DNA from: Linepithema humile
Lineage: Eukaryota > Arthropoda > Insecta > Hymenoptera > Formicidae
Length of the DNA stretch: 64,000 bases
Reading direction: 5' to 3'
NCBI RefSeq assembly: GCF_040581485.1
Contig: NC_090130.1
Coordinates: 26,637,418 to 26,701,417 of the forward strand
The position numbers and the translations under genes were made by a program. Of this stretch, positions 23,035 through 34,232 are shown one piece after another. The notes beneath the pieces are model-generated. The model ran no database searches. It was not told the DNA's origin and worked only from the letters and a program-made list of their open reading frames with translations. Position 1 is the stretch's first letter. Each line of letters opens with the position of its first letter.

Positions 23035-26000
23035 ATGTGGCGGTATTCTAATAAAACATTGATCGGACTGAGCTGCTTGATCTACTTCTTTGCGCTTAAC
23101 GCGCATACTATGGGGATCTATAGGGCACCTACAGTAAAAATATCAAATGGCTCATTGGAGGGTAAAATAATGATGAGTAAATCGAATAATGAGATACATG
23201 CATACCAAGGAATTCCCTACGCCGCTCCGCCAGTTGGAGATCTTAGATTCAAGGTAAAAAATTATTATTTATTGTAAAATATATAAACAAAATATCAAGT
23301 ATATTACTTTTCGTAGTTTCTATTCAATCAAATTTTTTAACGCAAATTTGCACCAAAATTTAAACAGATATTTTATTTTATATGCAAGTGATCAAAGTCG
23401 AAAATATATGAAATATTTTAGAGAAAAGAAATCAATTTTAATCTGTAAAAATATCAAAATATTAACATAATAGTTAACACTTGATTAATAACGATTAAAT
23501 AAAAGTAAAAATTATGAAGACAAATATATAATAAAAATTAACTTTACCTTCAATTTTCTAAAGTAATGTTTATCTTATGTAATTACATGACATGTTCACT
23601 TTACACTTGCCACACCTACTCTTTTTGTTACCTAAATTTTAATATTTATATTAAAGCCTGTCCTTTTTTTATAGCCACCAGAACCACCATCCGCTTGGAA
23701 TGGAACACGATCAGCCGTGCGTGTTTCGCGGATATGCCTACAAATAGATTTATTCTATGAAATAAAATATGATGAAGACGAAGATTGTCTTTACTTAAAT
23801 GTCTACACACCGAGTATTAAAATACATCCTGAATATCCAGTTATGGTTTTTTTTCACGGTGGTGGATGGTTGAGTGGTGAAGGTAATTCTCGTCAACCTC
23901 ACTATCTGCTGGACCACAATGTTGTTCTCGTCACTGTGAATTATCGGTAATAAAAATTTTGAGTAACGGAATGATTCTCTCATTCTAACGATTTTCTTCA
24001 CATTAGACTTGGACCGTTGGGTTTCTTGAGCACGGAGGACTTGGAATGTCCAGGAAATCTAGGACTGAAGGATCAACAGCAAGCTTTGCGATGGGTGCAG
24101 GAGAACATTGCTTATTTCAATGGTGATCCGACGAGTGTAACTATCTTCGGTCAAAGTGCAGGCAGTGCTAGTGTTCACTATCATATGGTCAGTCCTCTTT
24201 CAAAAGGTAAATCTTTCATAATCTCTTTTAAAACTTTCACATTAGTTCCACCAATTTTTTTACAAATAGTTAAATACAAAATGTATAAAATATAATCGAA
24301 AACAAAAAAATAAATATGTACGGCAATATATATTTATATTGTTATAATGTATTAATCCCATCGCAAACAGGCCTTTTTCATCGCGCCATTACGCAAAGCG
24401 GCACCTTTTATAACCCATGGGCTTTAATGCCACCGGGATCTGCTAATAGCAATACCAAAATATTAGGTTGTTATTTAAACTGTACAACCGAGAACTCCAC
24501 GGAACTTATTGCATGTTTGCGAACAAAGAGCGCAAGGAATATTACTGCTACCTTTAGTGGTTTTAAGGTAATTAAATTAAATACATCAAAATATTGGAAG
24601 ATGTTAAATTCACACATTTTTTTTTAAATTGCATTAATTTATTTATCTATATCTTATCGTAGATTCTGGATATCTGCCCGCACCTGATACCTTTCGTTCC
24701 GGTAATCGAACCTGAACACTTAGGTGCATTTTTGACTGAAGATCCTACAATTTCCGTGCAAAAAGGTCACATTGCCGATGTACCTTGGATAACGGGAATC
24801 AATTCGGAGGAAGGATCCTTGTTTACATCATGTAAGGATCTCTCGCGTTAAAATAGCGTTAAAATCGTATCCATATAATATACTAATAACTAAACTTCGG
24901 GATTTTAACTCAATCACATTTGTTGAATATTCCTCATTTGCTTTTTTTCTTAGAAATAATTATTTTTATTTATAATTTATAATTAATAATTTTTTAAAGA
25001 CAGTTTTTAAAATATTATGAAACACTTTTACTTATAAATTATTTTGGTAAATCTTATTAATATAAAACTCTTAAAAAATGTTAAAATGTTTAAATCCTTA
25101 AATGTGTTTCCATATAGCATATAAACTCAATTTACTATGCTTAATCTTTAACAATTCATTACATTATAATTCAATAAATTATTTCGATTTTTTTAACCTA
25201 AACATTATCAAATATTGCTTCTTAGATTTAATATATAACTTATAGCAAATAATGTCAGCAATAAAATAGGGAAATATTAACATGTGCCACGCTTTTCAGC
25301 TATTTACAATTGGAATTTCACAGAAATACTTAATAATGAATTCATGAAATTAGCACCTGTAACCTTATTTCATCAGATAAGATATCAGTTTCCAAACCAA
25401 AATTTTGTTAATGAGATAACCAATGATATCCATAAACAATACTTCAATCAAAGTAACATCGACGAATCCAAAGAAGCCACGTTCAATATGATCAACGTAA
25501 GTTCAAATAATGAATAATAATAATAATATTAATAATAGTAATAATAATAATTATAAATAGCAAATAATTAACTTGATATCTATGTTAAAATATAAAATTT
25601 TAAAATATATATATTTTACATTTAAATCAATTAAGATGTATGTTACAAATTTGAGGATGTTAAAATTTTGATTGCTTTGATGTCACTATAATCATATCAC
25701 GATTAATCTCTTGATTATTCCCACAATTTTTTTTAATAATATTTAAATTATTATTATTTTTATAATATATTTTGTTTCACTATAAATCTAATGACTCATT
25801 AATGTGATTTTTTAGATGTACAGTGATGCATGGTTTAATTATGGCACGTATAGGGCTGTGCGAGACTTTGTGGCTAACAAAACTTCTCCAGTCTATTTTT
25901 ATTATTTTACATACAAAGGAAACTCTTTAAGATTTGGTAATTCCACTAAAGATTATGGAGTAACGCATGGGGCTGAAATGGAGTATTTATTTCCCCCTAA

Positions 26001-26167
26001 AAATAGGAATAGAAATGTTGTCCCTTACCAGAATAAATCCAAAGATGATAAGGATATGATTGATCTCATGACCACACTTTGGTATAATTTTGCATTATCT
26101 GGGTAAGTGCTAATATCTCTGCTAATTAATGCTATACATAAATTTAAAACTGCATTCACACTCACTC

Positions 26168-26212
<45 letters not shown>

Positions 26213-26625
26213 TTTTTAAAAATAAATTTATATATTTTATAAAGTATTAGTTAATACAACTTTTTATACTTGATAAAAATATATTAGAATGTTTGCATCA
26301 AAAACTCATTTGTTTAAGAGATATTTTAATTTTGTTGTTGTAAAGTAATACTCATACAATTGTGATAAAAATGTATATAAAAGATAAAACTGTAAAAAAT
26401 GTCCCTAATAATGCTAAATAAATTTTTCTTAGAAATCCAACGCCGAATAATACGCAATTGCAGTGGAATTCCACAAAATCAAATTCATTGGAAGATATGT
26501 TTGTTATAGACGGAAAGAATAGTTCCATGAAAAGTGGACTTCTAACGAAAAGAATGTCATTTTGGGACTGTCTAGAAAATCGAATGGAGTCTGCTAGTAA
26601 CGAAACCCACTTTTGTCACAATTAA
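23035..26625 (+). CDS. COE3: secreted carboxylesterase
   Basis: Exons 23035-23253, 23675-23946, 24007-24206, 24371-24567, 24663-24831, 25300-25496, 25816-26102, 26433-26625; 577 aa, all phases closing. It has a signal peptide, GIPYAAPPVG, FHGGGW, nucleophile GQSAGS, acid in SEEG and GVTHGAE histidine, so the triad is complete. Compared with COE1/COE2 the nucleophile elbow is GQSAG instead of GESSG, and the C-terminus is unrelated in detail, ending in a Cys-His-rich tail (HFCHN). Exon 3 is far closer to COE2 than exons 2, 6 and 7 are. A long CA microsatellite lies just after the exon 7 donor. Confidence 0.9.
26168..26211. repeat. (CA)n microsatellite, COE3 intron 7
   Basis: About 22 uninterrupted CA dinucleotides. 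A shorter CA tract sits at the same intron position in COE4 and there is none in COE1 or COE2, so it arose in the unit 3/4 ancestor. Confidence 0.95.
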
Positions 26626-26879
26626 AACAAGACAATATTGTTTTATCTTTTAAAAAAATTGTCGTATTCACTCTTAAAAAAAGAATGTAAGATCGATACT
26701 CGAATGTATCGAAAGTATTGTTGATGCTTTTCCGCGACGCTGATTGATTATCGCGATTTGGCAGTTGATACTTTGAGAGCGAAGGTTATTTTCACGATTA
26801 TTTAAAATAAAAAAAATTTTATTAAAAGATTTAGATTTTATAATTATTAAATTACCATAATAAGTGCGCGCGCGTAGCG

Positions 26880-27190
26880 TGCGCCTGTATTGTTCTAGTA
26901 TATTAAACTTTTCAAAAAAACTGTCGTATATATTAAAACATTTCAAAAAAACCTGTTGTATAAATTAAAATTTTCAAAACAAGCAATTATATATCCTTTC
27001 GACAAAAAAGTATGATATCAGAAAATGGCACCAAGGGACTAAAGAACAATGAAAAAAGTTGTACACTATTTCTATAAAACTCTTTTATAAAACTCTTGCA
27101 CATAAAGCTGTTGTTTATTAACCTTTCAAAAAAAACCCTCACATATATATATTTAAACCTGTCAATAAAAGCTGTCGTATATACATAATT
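26880..27190 (+). repeat. Degenerate ~30-bp tandem repeat downstream of COE3
   Basis: Successive imperfect copies of a motif of the form ATTAAA-CTTTCAAAAAAA-CTGTCGTATAT, with spacing of roughly 30 bases and one ~150-base interruption. The same motif series follows COE4 at about 34,250-34,530. Confidence 0.5.
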
Positions 27191-27319
27191 AACTATATTA
27201 TATATTATATTTTACCATATTTTACATGTACTATACTATTTATACTATATATGTTATTACATATACTATATATATTATGAAAAAAATACATAAATAAAAG
27301 AATTAAAAATAATATAAAT

Positions 27320-27586
27320 AAATATAGATTTCCACACCCGTGAGGTACTATTGTTAAAAAAAGGTGTTCAAAATGGTATCTCACAGGTGATGTGGAAATC
27401 TATATTCATCCCATATTTATTATCTTGTTGCATTTGTGATATGGACATTCCTGAGGCTGAGTATCGCGCACCTTACTTATGGGCGTTGTTAGCGCGTTTG
27501 ATGACTCGTTGTTAGCATGCGAGCGGCAAGAAGAGGACAGTGGGCGTCAATCAGAAAATTAAGCCGAAAGTTGCAACTAATTCTCT
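27320..27586. mobile_element. Fragment of the same MITE family as 39,009-39,433
   Basis: From 27,409 the sequence follows the right half of the 39.0-kb element (GATATGGAC..., GGGCGTTGTTAGCGCG, GTGGGCGTCAATC) and ends near its terminus (AACTAATTCTC). The left part is only a short inverted repeat (27,320-27,354 versus 27,372-27,407). It is absent from unit 4, so it either inserted in unit 3 after duplication or was lost from unit 4. Confidence 0.6.
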
Positions 27587-28113
27587 GATTTAACACATTG
27601 AATCGAAGAAATAGTGTACTTTTCATATTTTTATTTAAAGTACTCTTGTGTATGATTATATTTTTAATATCATATGATTAATATTTGGTATATATTGATT
27701 CGAAAAGCTATTAGCCGATGAAAGTTGTTTGAGCTCAATCAAAATTAGAAACACTTTGCTTTTTTTAATGCACAACGCATTTAGCAGGTTACATATTTTT
27801 TAATGATTTTTATGATTATAATCTAATATAACATATATCTTTTCTAAATATACATATATTAATATTGGCAACATATAAATAAATTTAATTTAAGTTAATT
27901 AATAGAATGAGTACTTCGTTTTTTAAAAATAAATGCACGTAAAACTCAAAATATTTGAAAAAAATACATAAAAATAAAATTTTGATATAATTACTAGGTA
28001 ATACTACGGTAATAAAGTGATAAAAATTATACGGACTGCAAAGTGTCTCAAAAGTTTATTTTTATTCTATCCTTGATCCATTATTTTAATAATAAAAGAC
28101 AAATTAGACTCAC

Positions 28114-28164
28114 CGATTGATGCGCAGCAGCGAAATTGTCGTTCTGTTGATCTGCATAGTTGAT
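28114..28164 (-). other. Possible orphan micro-exon
   Basis: On the minus strand a 51-base segment lies between a good acceptor (TTTGCAG) and a good donor (GTGAGT) and is open in two frames. A similar segment with intact splice-like borders lies on the plus strand at 36,445-36,496, and a remnant of the donor side remains at about 34,842-34,852. The product is unknown; it may be a piece of a duplicated host gene or part of a repeat. Confidence 0.25.
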
Positions 28165-28829
28165 CTGCAAAATACGAAAATAAATCAAGATTATAATTGC
28201 GTTCATAATGAATATTAATCAAATCATAATTGAGTACATTAAACTTTTAATTCTTTTTGTAAGCCAATATGGAATAAAAGAATAATTGTAAAATGTTTGA
28301 TTATTAAAATAAAAAATAATTAATATGTGAATAAATTCTAATAATAATGAATATTAATTAATGTAAATATTTTAAGTCTTTTAATGTGTGTGTGTGTACA
28401 ACATTTTCAACAAATAAATAAATTATTATTTATCGTAAAGTTGCTCCGCCGGCGCCCGATACTCTTGAGCCTCCTTCTCCTCTCAGTCCTCACAATTTTC
28501 GCAGCCCTCGCAGTTTTTCAAAGCACTCACACGCGATCGCAACGCGAGTAAGTTTCCCGATAATTTTTTTAAATGCTTGCACGCGTGCGTTTTTAAATAC
28601 GAAAGTTGTGCGACCCTTTAAACGGCGCTCCCGATTTTTATTACGACGCATTTTATTGCGACAATTACACGGTATTTTACACACTTTCAACGCGATTTTG
28701 TCGTATGAGGACAAAAGTATAATTCGAATATCGCTTATCGCACGAAATACTTTCTCAACACTCTGCGTAAAACAATATGATGGAAAACGCAACAGGTAAT
28801 GATGGAAAAGGGGAGGAAGGCGGAAAACT

Positions 28830-29393
28830 GTAGGAGAGCTGTCTCATATGTCATAAATTTAAGAGTTCTTCTGTTACTCCCCATCTGTGTTGCAGTTTAG
28901 CCTGTAAGACAAAGCCCATCGTTTTCCGCAAAGCTGTACATAGGTTGTTAACCCTCATTTTACTCAGATTCGTGGACTTAAGAAAGATACGGCCCCAAAA
29001 TCTTTTTAACGCTAGAATAAGGCAGCACCGCAAGATATATTTCTTTTTCTTCTCCAAATAGCCTGCATTTTCTCCGCTTAGATTAGTCCGAGGTTGTATA
29101 AGTGTGCCCTGACGACCATGTGTCCCGTTTGGAGACTGATATCAGGAGACTCAAAAAATGTGTTCTCAGTTTTCTTTTGCCCGTTGCCAAGAGTTCATCA
29201 GTCCTACTTGTTTCATCAAAAGCTTAGCTTGGCGATAAATTCTTTCTGTTTCCCAAGAAGCCGGGTATTTTCGCTCAGGATAGTTCCTTCTTCTTCCAGC
29301 AGTAAAAAAAACACCAACAATCTGCTCGGCAGGATTTCCTGCTTCGACAGATCATCTGCTACTTCATTGCCGTGTATATTTTGGCGATCAGGT
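28830..29393 (-). mobile_element. Second copy of the decayed LINE fragment
   Basis: The minus strand from 29,392 again reads IHGNEVADDLSKQ, then runs out of frame relative to the copy at 21.2 kb. It is the duplicated partner of 20,700-21,290. Confidence 0.5.
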
Positions 29394-30678
29394 AATTAAT
29401 TCTTAAAATTATATCTCTTTATCTAACTACGTTTTCATCTACATATTTGTAATATGTTTTCCGTATTTTAATTAGAAATTATCGACAAATAGTATTTAAA
29501 TAATATTTTGGAATTTATTTTCATAAAGTTTTAAGGAGAAAGAATCAGTAATCTTGTTATATATTTGTGCACATACTGATCACTATATTGTATACCATAC
29601 ACAATGTACGCTTTAGTATAGGGTGCAAAATTTAGAGGGACGCAAAATTGTAAAAGACGCCAATAATTTTTGAAGTGTCCAAGAACTTGTAAAAATTGAC
29701 CACTCGATTTGTGACCACTTGGTTCGCCTGGCTCGATGCCGTCTGCTTGCAAAACTCCGTTTTAACCGCGCAGCGGCCAGAAAAATATGATCATTTTTTG
29801 TTTTCTTTTCTTTACGTTGGGGCGCGCGATTGAATTTCAGTGTAAGGGCGCCTGAGACAGTCATAACAATTCCGGACGTAAGTCGCAGTAAAAATCATTG
29901 ATTTTTCTGTCTACCACAATTTAAAAATTTTATTATCAGTGATTCTTGTTTAAATAAAAAAAATTCAATTCAATTAACGTAAGCAAAAATTCAAAGATTG
30001 TATTTTTCTAGCAATGCATAAACTCGCGGAAAGAATACGAGAGAGCATGTATGTATATGATAGTCTGTGCAAACATACATGTTTTATTAAATAATTCAGA
30101 AAATTCTGAATCTCTTATCGCCTAGCAACGTAGCAGCAACTTCTAATATTTCTCATAAATATAGTAGAAAAGTAAATATGCCGAAGTTGGTCACATTTTT
30201 TCATAAAATTCTCTTATAGGGATAATTAGATCTCAAAAATCATCTTTCATCCTTTTTTATTTGCAACTAAATACTGTTTCGATGCACAACCAGTCGATCA
30301 CGACGTGTTTTTCTGATAGATCTTTACATTTCGATTTTTACTTTATTTTATTTTATTATAAAATTTGTGTTTCTAATTTTAATATTTATTTTGTTTCTAT
30401 TAATTTCTTTATATTTTGACACTTGTTTATATCTATTGATATGTTTAATAAATGTTGAAATCACATTATTATTTTATATTTAATATTATAAATTTTCCTT
30501 AGTACAACGTAGATTGCGAGGTCGCTTTTTATTAAAAAAAAGTAGCTCGTTTGTACAAAATGTTGGGCAGCAACAGGCATATTAGTTTTATAATTTGTAT
30601 TGCGGTTTGAAATACTGTTTACTAATTGTTGTAGGATTGTCCAATAATCTGAGATTATAGAGTGCAAGAATTTATAAA

Positions 30679-33600
30679 ATGTGGTGGTGTTCTAATAAAG
30701 CATTGATCAGACTGAGCTGTTTGATCTATTTCTTTGCGGTTGATGCGCATATTATAAGGAACGATGTGGCACCTAGAGTAACAATAAGAAATGGCACATT
30801 GGAGGGTACAATAAAAATGACTAGATGGAATAATAAGACTTATGCATTCCAAGGAATTCCCTACGCCGCTCCGCCAGTGGAAGAACTTAGATTCAAGGTG
30901 AAAAATTATTATTTATTGTGAAATATATAAACAAAATATCAAGTATTTTACTTTTCGTAATTTCTATTTAATCAAATCTTTTAACGCAAATTTGCATCAA
31001 AATTTAAACAGATATTTTATTTTATATGCAAGTGATCAAAGTCGAAAATATATGAAATATTTCAGAGAGAAAACATCAATTTTAATCTGTAATAAAAATA
31101 TCAAAATATTAACATAATAGTTAACACTTAATTAATAACGATTAAATAAAAGTAAAAATTATGAAGACAAATATATAATAAAAATTAATCTTTCCTTCAA
31201 TTTTTTAAAGTAATGTTTATCTTATGTAATTACATGACATGTTCACTTTACACTTGCCACACCTACTATTTTTGTTATCTAAATTTTAATATTTATATTA
31301 AAGCCTGTCCTTTTTTTATAGCCACCAGAACCATCATCCGCTTGGAATGGAATACGATCAGCTGAGAATTTCTCGCGGATATGCACACAAACAGATTTAT
31401 TCTACAACACGCGAAAAATTGATGGCGGCGAAGATTGTCTTTACTTAAATGTTTACACACCGAATATTACAAAAGAACCTTACCCTCAATATCCAGTTAT
31501 GGTTTGGATTCACGGTGGTGGATGGCTTAATGGTGAAAGTAATTACACTAAACCTGGCTATCTGCTGGACCACAATGTTGTTTTCGTCACTGTGAATTAT
31601 CGGTAATAAAACTTTTAAGTAAGTTAGAATGATTCTCTTATTCTAACGATTTTCTTCACTTTAGAGTTGGACCGTTGGGTTTTTTGAGCACGGAGGACTT
31701 GGAATGTCCAGGAAATCTAGGACTGAAGGATCAACAGCAAGCTTTGCGATGGGTGCAGGAAAACATTGTTTATTTTAATGGTAATCCGAAGATTGTAACT
31801 ATTGTCGGTCAAAGTGCAGGCAGTGCTAGTGTTCACTATCATATGGTCAGTCCTCTTTCAAAAGGTAAATCTTTCATAATATCTTTGAGAACTTTCACAC
31901 TAGTTCCACCAATTTCTCTACAAATAATTTAATATAAAAAATATAAAATATAATTAAAAACAAAAAAATAAATATGTACGGCTATATATTTATATTGTTA
32001 TAATGTATCAATTCCATCTCAAACAGGCCTTTTTCATCGCGCCATTACGCAAAGCGGCACCTTTTATAACCCATGGGCTTTAATGCCACTGGGATCTGCT
32101 AGAACAAATGCCCAAATATTAGGTAGTTATTTAAACTGTACAACCGAGAACTCCACGGAACTTATTGCATGTTTGCGAACAAAGAGCGCAATGGAGATCA
32201 CTCTTACCTATCATAAGTTTCGGGTAATTAAATTTAATACATCAAAATATCAAAAGATGTTAAATTCACACATTTTTTTTAATTTGTTTATTCATATCTT
32301 ATCGCAGATTCTCGATATCTGCCCGCCCCTGGTACCTTTCAGACCGGTAATCGAACCTGAACACTTTGGTGCTTTCTTGACTGAAGATCCTATAATTTCC
32401 GTGCAAAAAGGTCACGTTGCCGATGTACCTTGGATAACGGGAATCGATTCGGAGGAAGGATCCTTGTTAGCACCACGTAAGGATCTCCCTAATAGCGTTA
32501 AAATTGTATCTATATAATATACTAATTACTAAACTTCGGGATTTTAACTCAAAGACATTTGTTGAATATTCCTTATTTGCTTTTTTTTTTAGAAATAATT
32601 ATGAATTTTTTAAAGACAGTTTTTCAAATATTATCAAACACTTTCAAATATAAATTATATTGGTAAATTTTATTAGTATAAAAGTCTTAAAAAATGGTTA
32701 AATGTTTAAATCCTTATAATTGTTTCCATGTAGCATATAAACTCAACTTACTATGTTTAACCTTTCACAATTTATAACATTATAATTCAAAAAATTATTT
32801 TGATTTTTTCAACCTAAACATTATCAAATATTGCTTCTTAGATTTAATATATAACATAATAAATAATGTCAGCAATAAAATAGGGAAATATTGACATGTG
32901 CCATGCTTTTCAGTTATTTACTATCGGAGATACACAAAAATAATTAATGATGAATTCATGAACCTTGCACCTATAACCTTATTATATTGGGAAAGGTATC
33001 AGTTTCCGAACCAAACATTTGTTGATGAGATAACCAAGGATATTCGTAAACAATACTTCAATGAAAGTACCATTGACGAATCTGACGAAGCTAGGTTCAA
33101 TGTGATCAACGTAAGTTCAAATAATGAATAATAATAATATTATTATTATATTAATATTATATTAATTATAATAATATTAATAGTAATAATAATAATAATA
33201 ATAAATAGCGAATAATTATCTTGATATCTATGTTAAAATATAAAATGTTAAATAATATATATTTTACATTTAAATCAAGTAAGATGTACATTACGAATTT
33301 GAGGATGTTAAAATTTTGATTGCTTTGATGTCACTATAATCATACCACGATTGATCTCTTGATTATTCTCACAATTTTATTTAATAATATTTAAATTATT
33401 ATCATTTTTATAATATATTTTGTTTCACTATAAGTCTAATGACTCATTAATATGATTTTTTAGATGTACAGTGATGCATGGTTTAATCATGGCACGTATA
33501 GGGCTGTGCGAGACTTTGTGGCTAATAAAACTTCTCCAGTCTATTTTTATTATTTCGCATACAAAGGAAACTCTTTAGAATTTGATGATTTCACCAATGA

Positions 33601-33784
33601 TTATGGAGTAACGCATGGGGCTGAAATGGAGTATTTGTTTCCGCTTGAAGAGTGGAATGGCGAGAATAAATCCGAAGATGATAGCGATATGATTGATCTC
33701 ATGACCACACTTTGGTATAATTTTGCATTATCTGGGTAAGTGCTAATATCTCTGCTAATTAATGCTATATATAAATTTAAAACT

Positions 33785-33824
<40 letters not shown>

Positions 33825-34232
33825 TTTTTTTAGTAAAACTATTTTTTAAAGTATTAGTTAATACAACTTTTTATACTTCATAAAAATATATTAGAATGTT
33901 TGCATCAAAAACTCATTTGATTAAGAAATATTTTAATTTTGTTGCTATAAAGTAATACTTATACAATTGTGATAAAAATGTATGTAAAAGATAAAACTGT
34001 AAAAAATGTTCCTAATAATGCCAAATAAATTTTTCTTAGAAATCCAACTCCGAATAATACGCAATTGCAGTGGAATTCAACAACAACAAATTCATTGGAA
34101 GATATTCTTGTTATAGACGGAAAGAATACTTCCATGAAAAGTGGACTTCTAACGAATAGAATGTCATTTTGGGACTGTCTAGAAAATCGAATGGAGTCTG
34201 CTAGTAACGAAACCCACTTTTGTCACAACTAA
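30679..34232 (+). CDS. COE4: secreted carboxylesterase
   Basis: Exons 30679-30897, 31322-31602, 31665-31864, 32027-32223, 32308-32476, 32914-33110, 33464-33735, 34040-34232; 575 aa. The first donor is GTGAAA, the others ordinary. Signal peptide, GIPYAAPPVE (usually PPVG), IHGGGW, nucleophile GQSAGS, acid in SEEG and GVTHGAE histidine give a complete triad. It is the closest paralog of COE3, with the same HFCHN end. Exon 7 is 15 bases shorter than in COE3, removing residues just after the catalytic His region. A CA tract lies in intron 7 and a long TAA/ATA tract in intron 6. Confidence 0.9.
33124..33206. repeat. (TAA)n-type repeat, COE4 intron 6
   Basis: An interrupted TAA/ATA tract directly after the exon 6 donor. 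Shorter versions occupy the same place in COE1 (8080-8127), COE2 (16,382-16,434) and COE3 (25,511-25,558), so it is ancestral to the array. Confidence 0.85.
33790..33823. repeat. (CA)n microsatellite, COE4 intron 7
   Basis: About 17 CA dinucleotides, at the same position as the longer tract in COE3. Confidence 0.95.

Larger units (their letters stand above)
20200..28800 (+). repeat. Tandem duplication, unit 3 (COE3, no acetyltransferase)
   Basis: The start is shared with units 1 and 2. From 20,700 on, the flank, the esterase and the downstream block to about 28,800 are shared with unit 4 (28,830-35,340). Divergence between units 3 and 4 is greater than between units 1 and 2, with several indels and private insertions, so this pair is older. 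No remnant of the N-acetyltransferase was found downstream of COE3 or COE4. Confidence 0.65.
26626..30678. other. Unit 3 downstream region and unit 4 upstream flank
   Basis: No intact gene. It contains a degenerate ~30-bp tandem repeat (26,880-27,190), a transposon fragment (27,320-27,586), a possible minus-strand micro-exon (28,114-28,164), a GC-richer block at 28,440-28,800 shared with 34,990-35,340, a LINE fragment (28,830-29,393) and the repeat segment 29,580-29,880. From about 30,000 it matches the COE3 upstream flank. The 100-codon minus frame at 28,490-28,792 is not kept in the sister block and is not supported as a gene. Confidence 0.5.

Noticed and set aside
28490..28792. Arg/Lys-rich minus-strand open frame, similar to one at 35,039-35,512
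   Set aside because: The two are duplicated blocks, but lengths and ends differ, reading frame is not clearly under constraint, and no domain is visible. Kept only as an unexplained GC-richer block.
33601..33822. Minus frame beginning with repeated Cys-Val
   Set aside because: It is the translation of the CA microsatellite and the antisense of COE4 exon 7.
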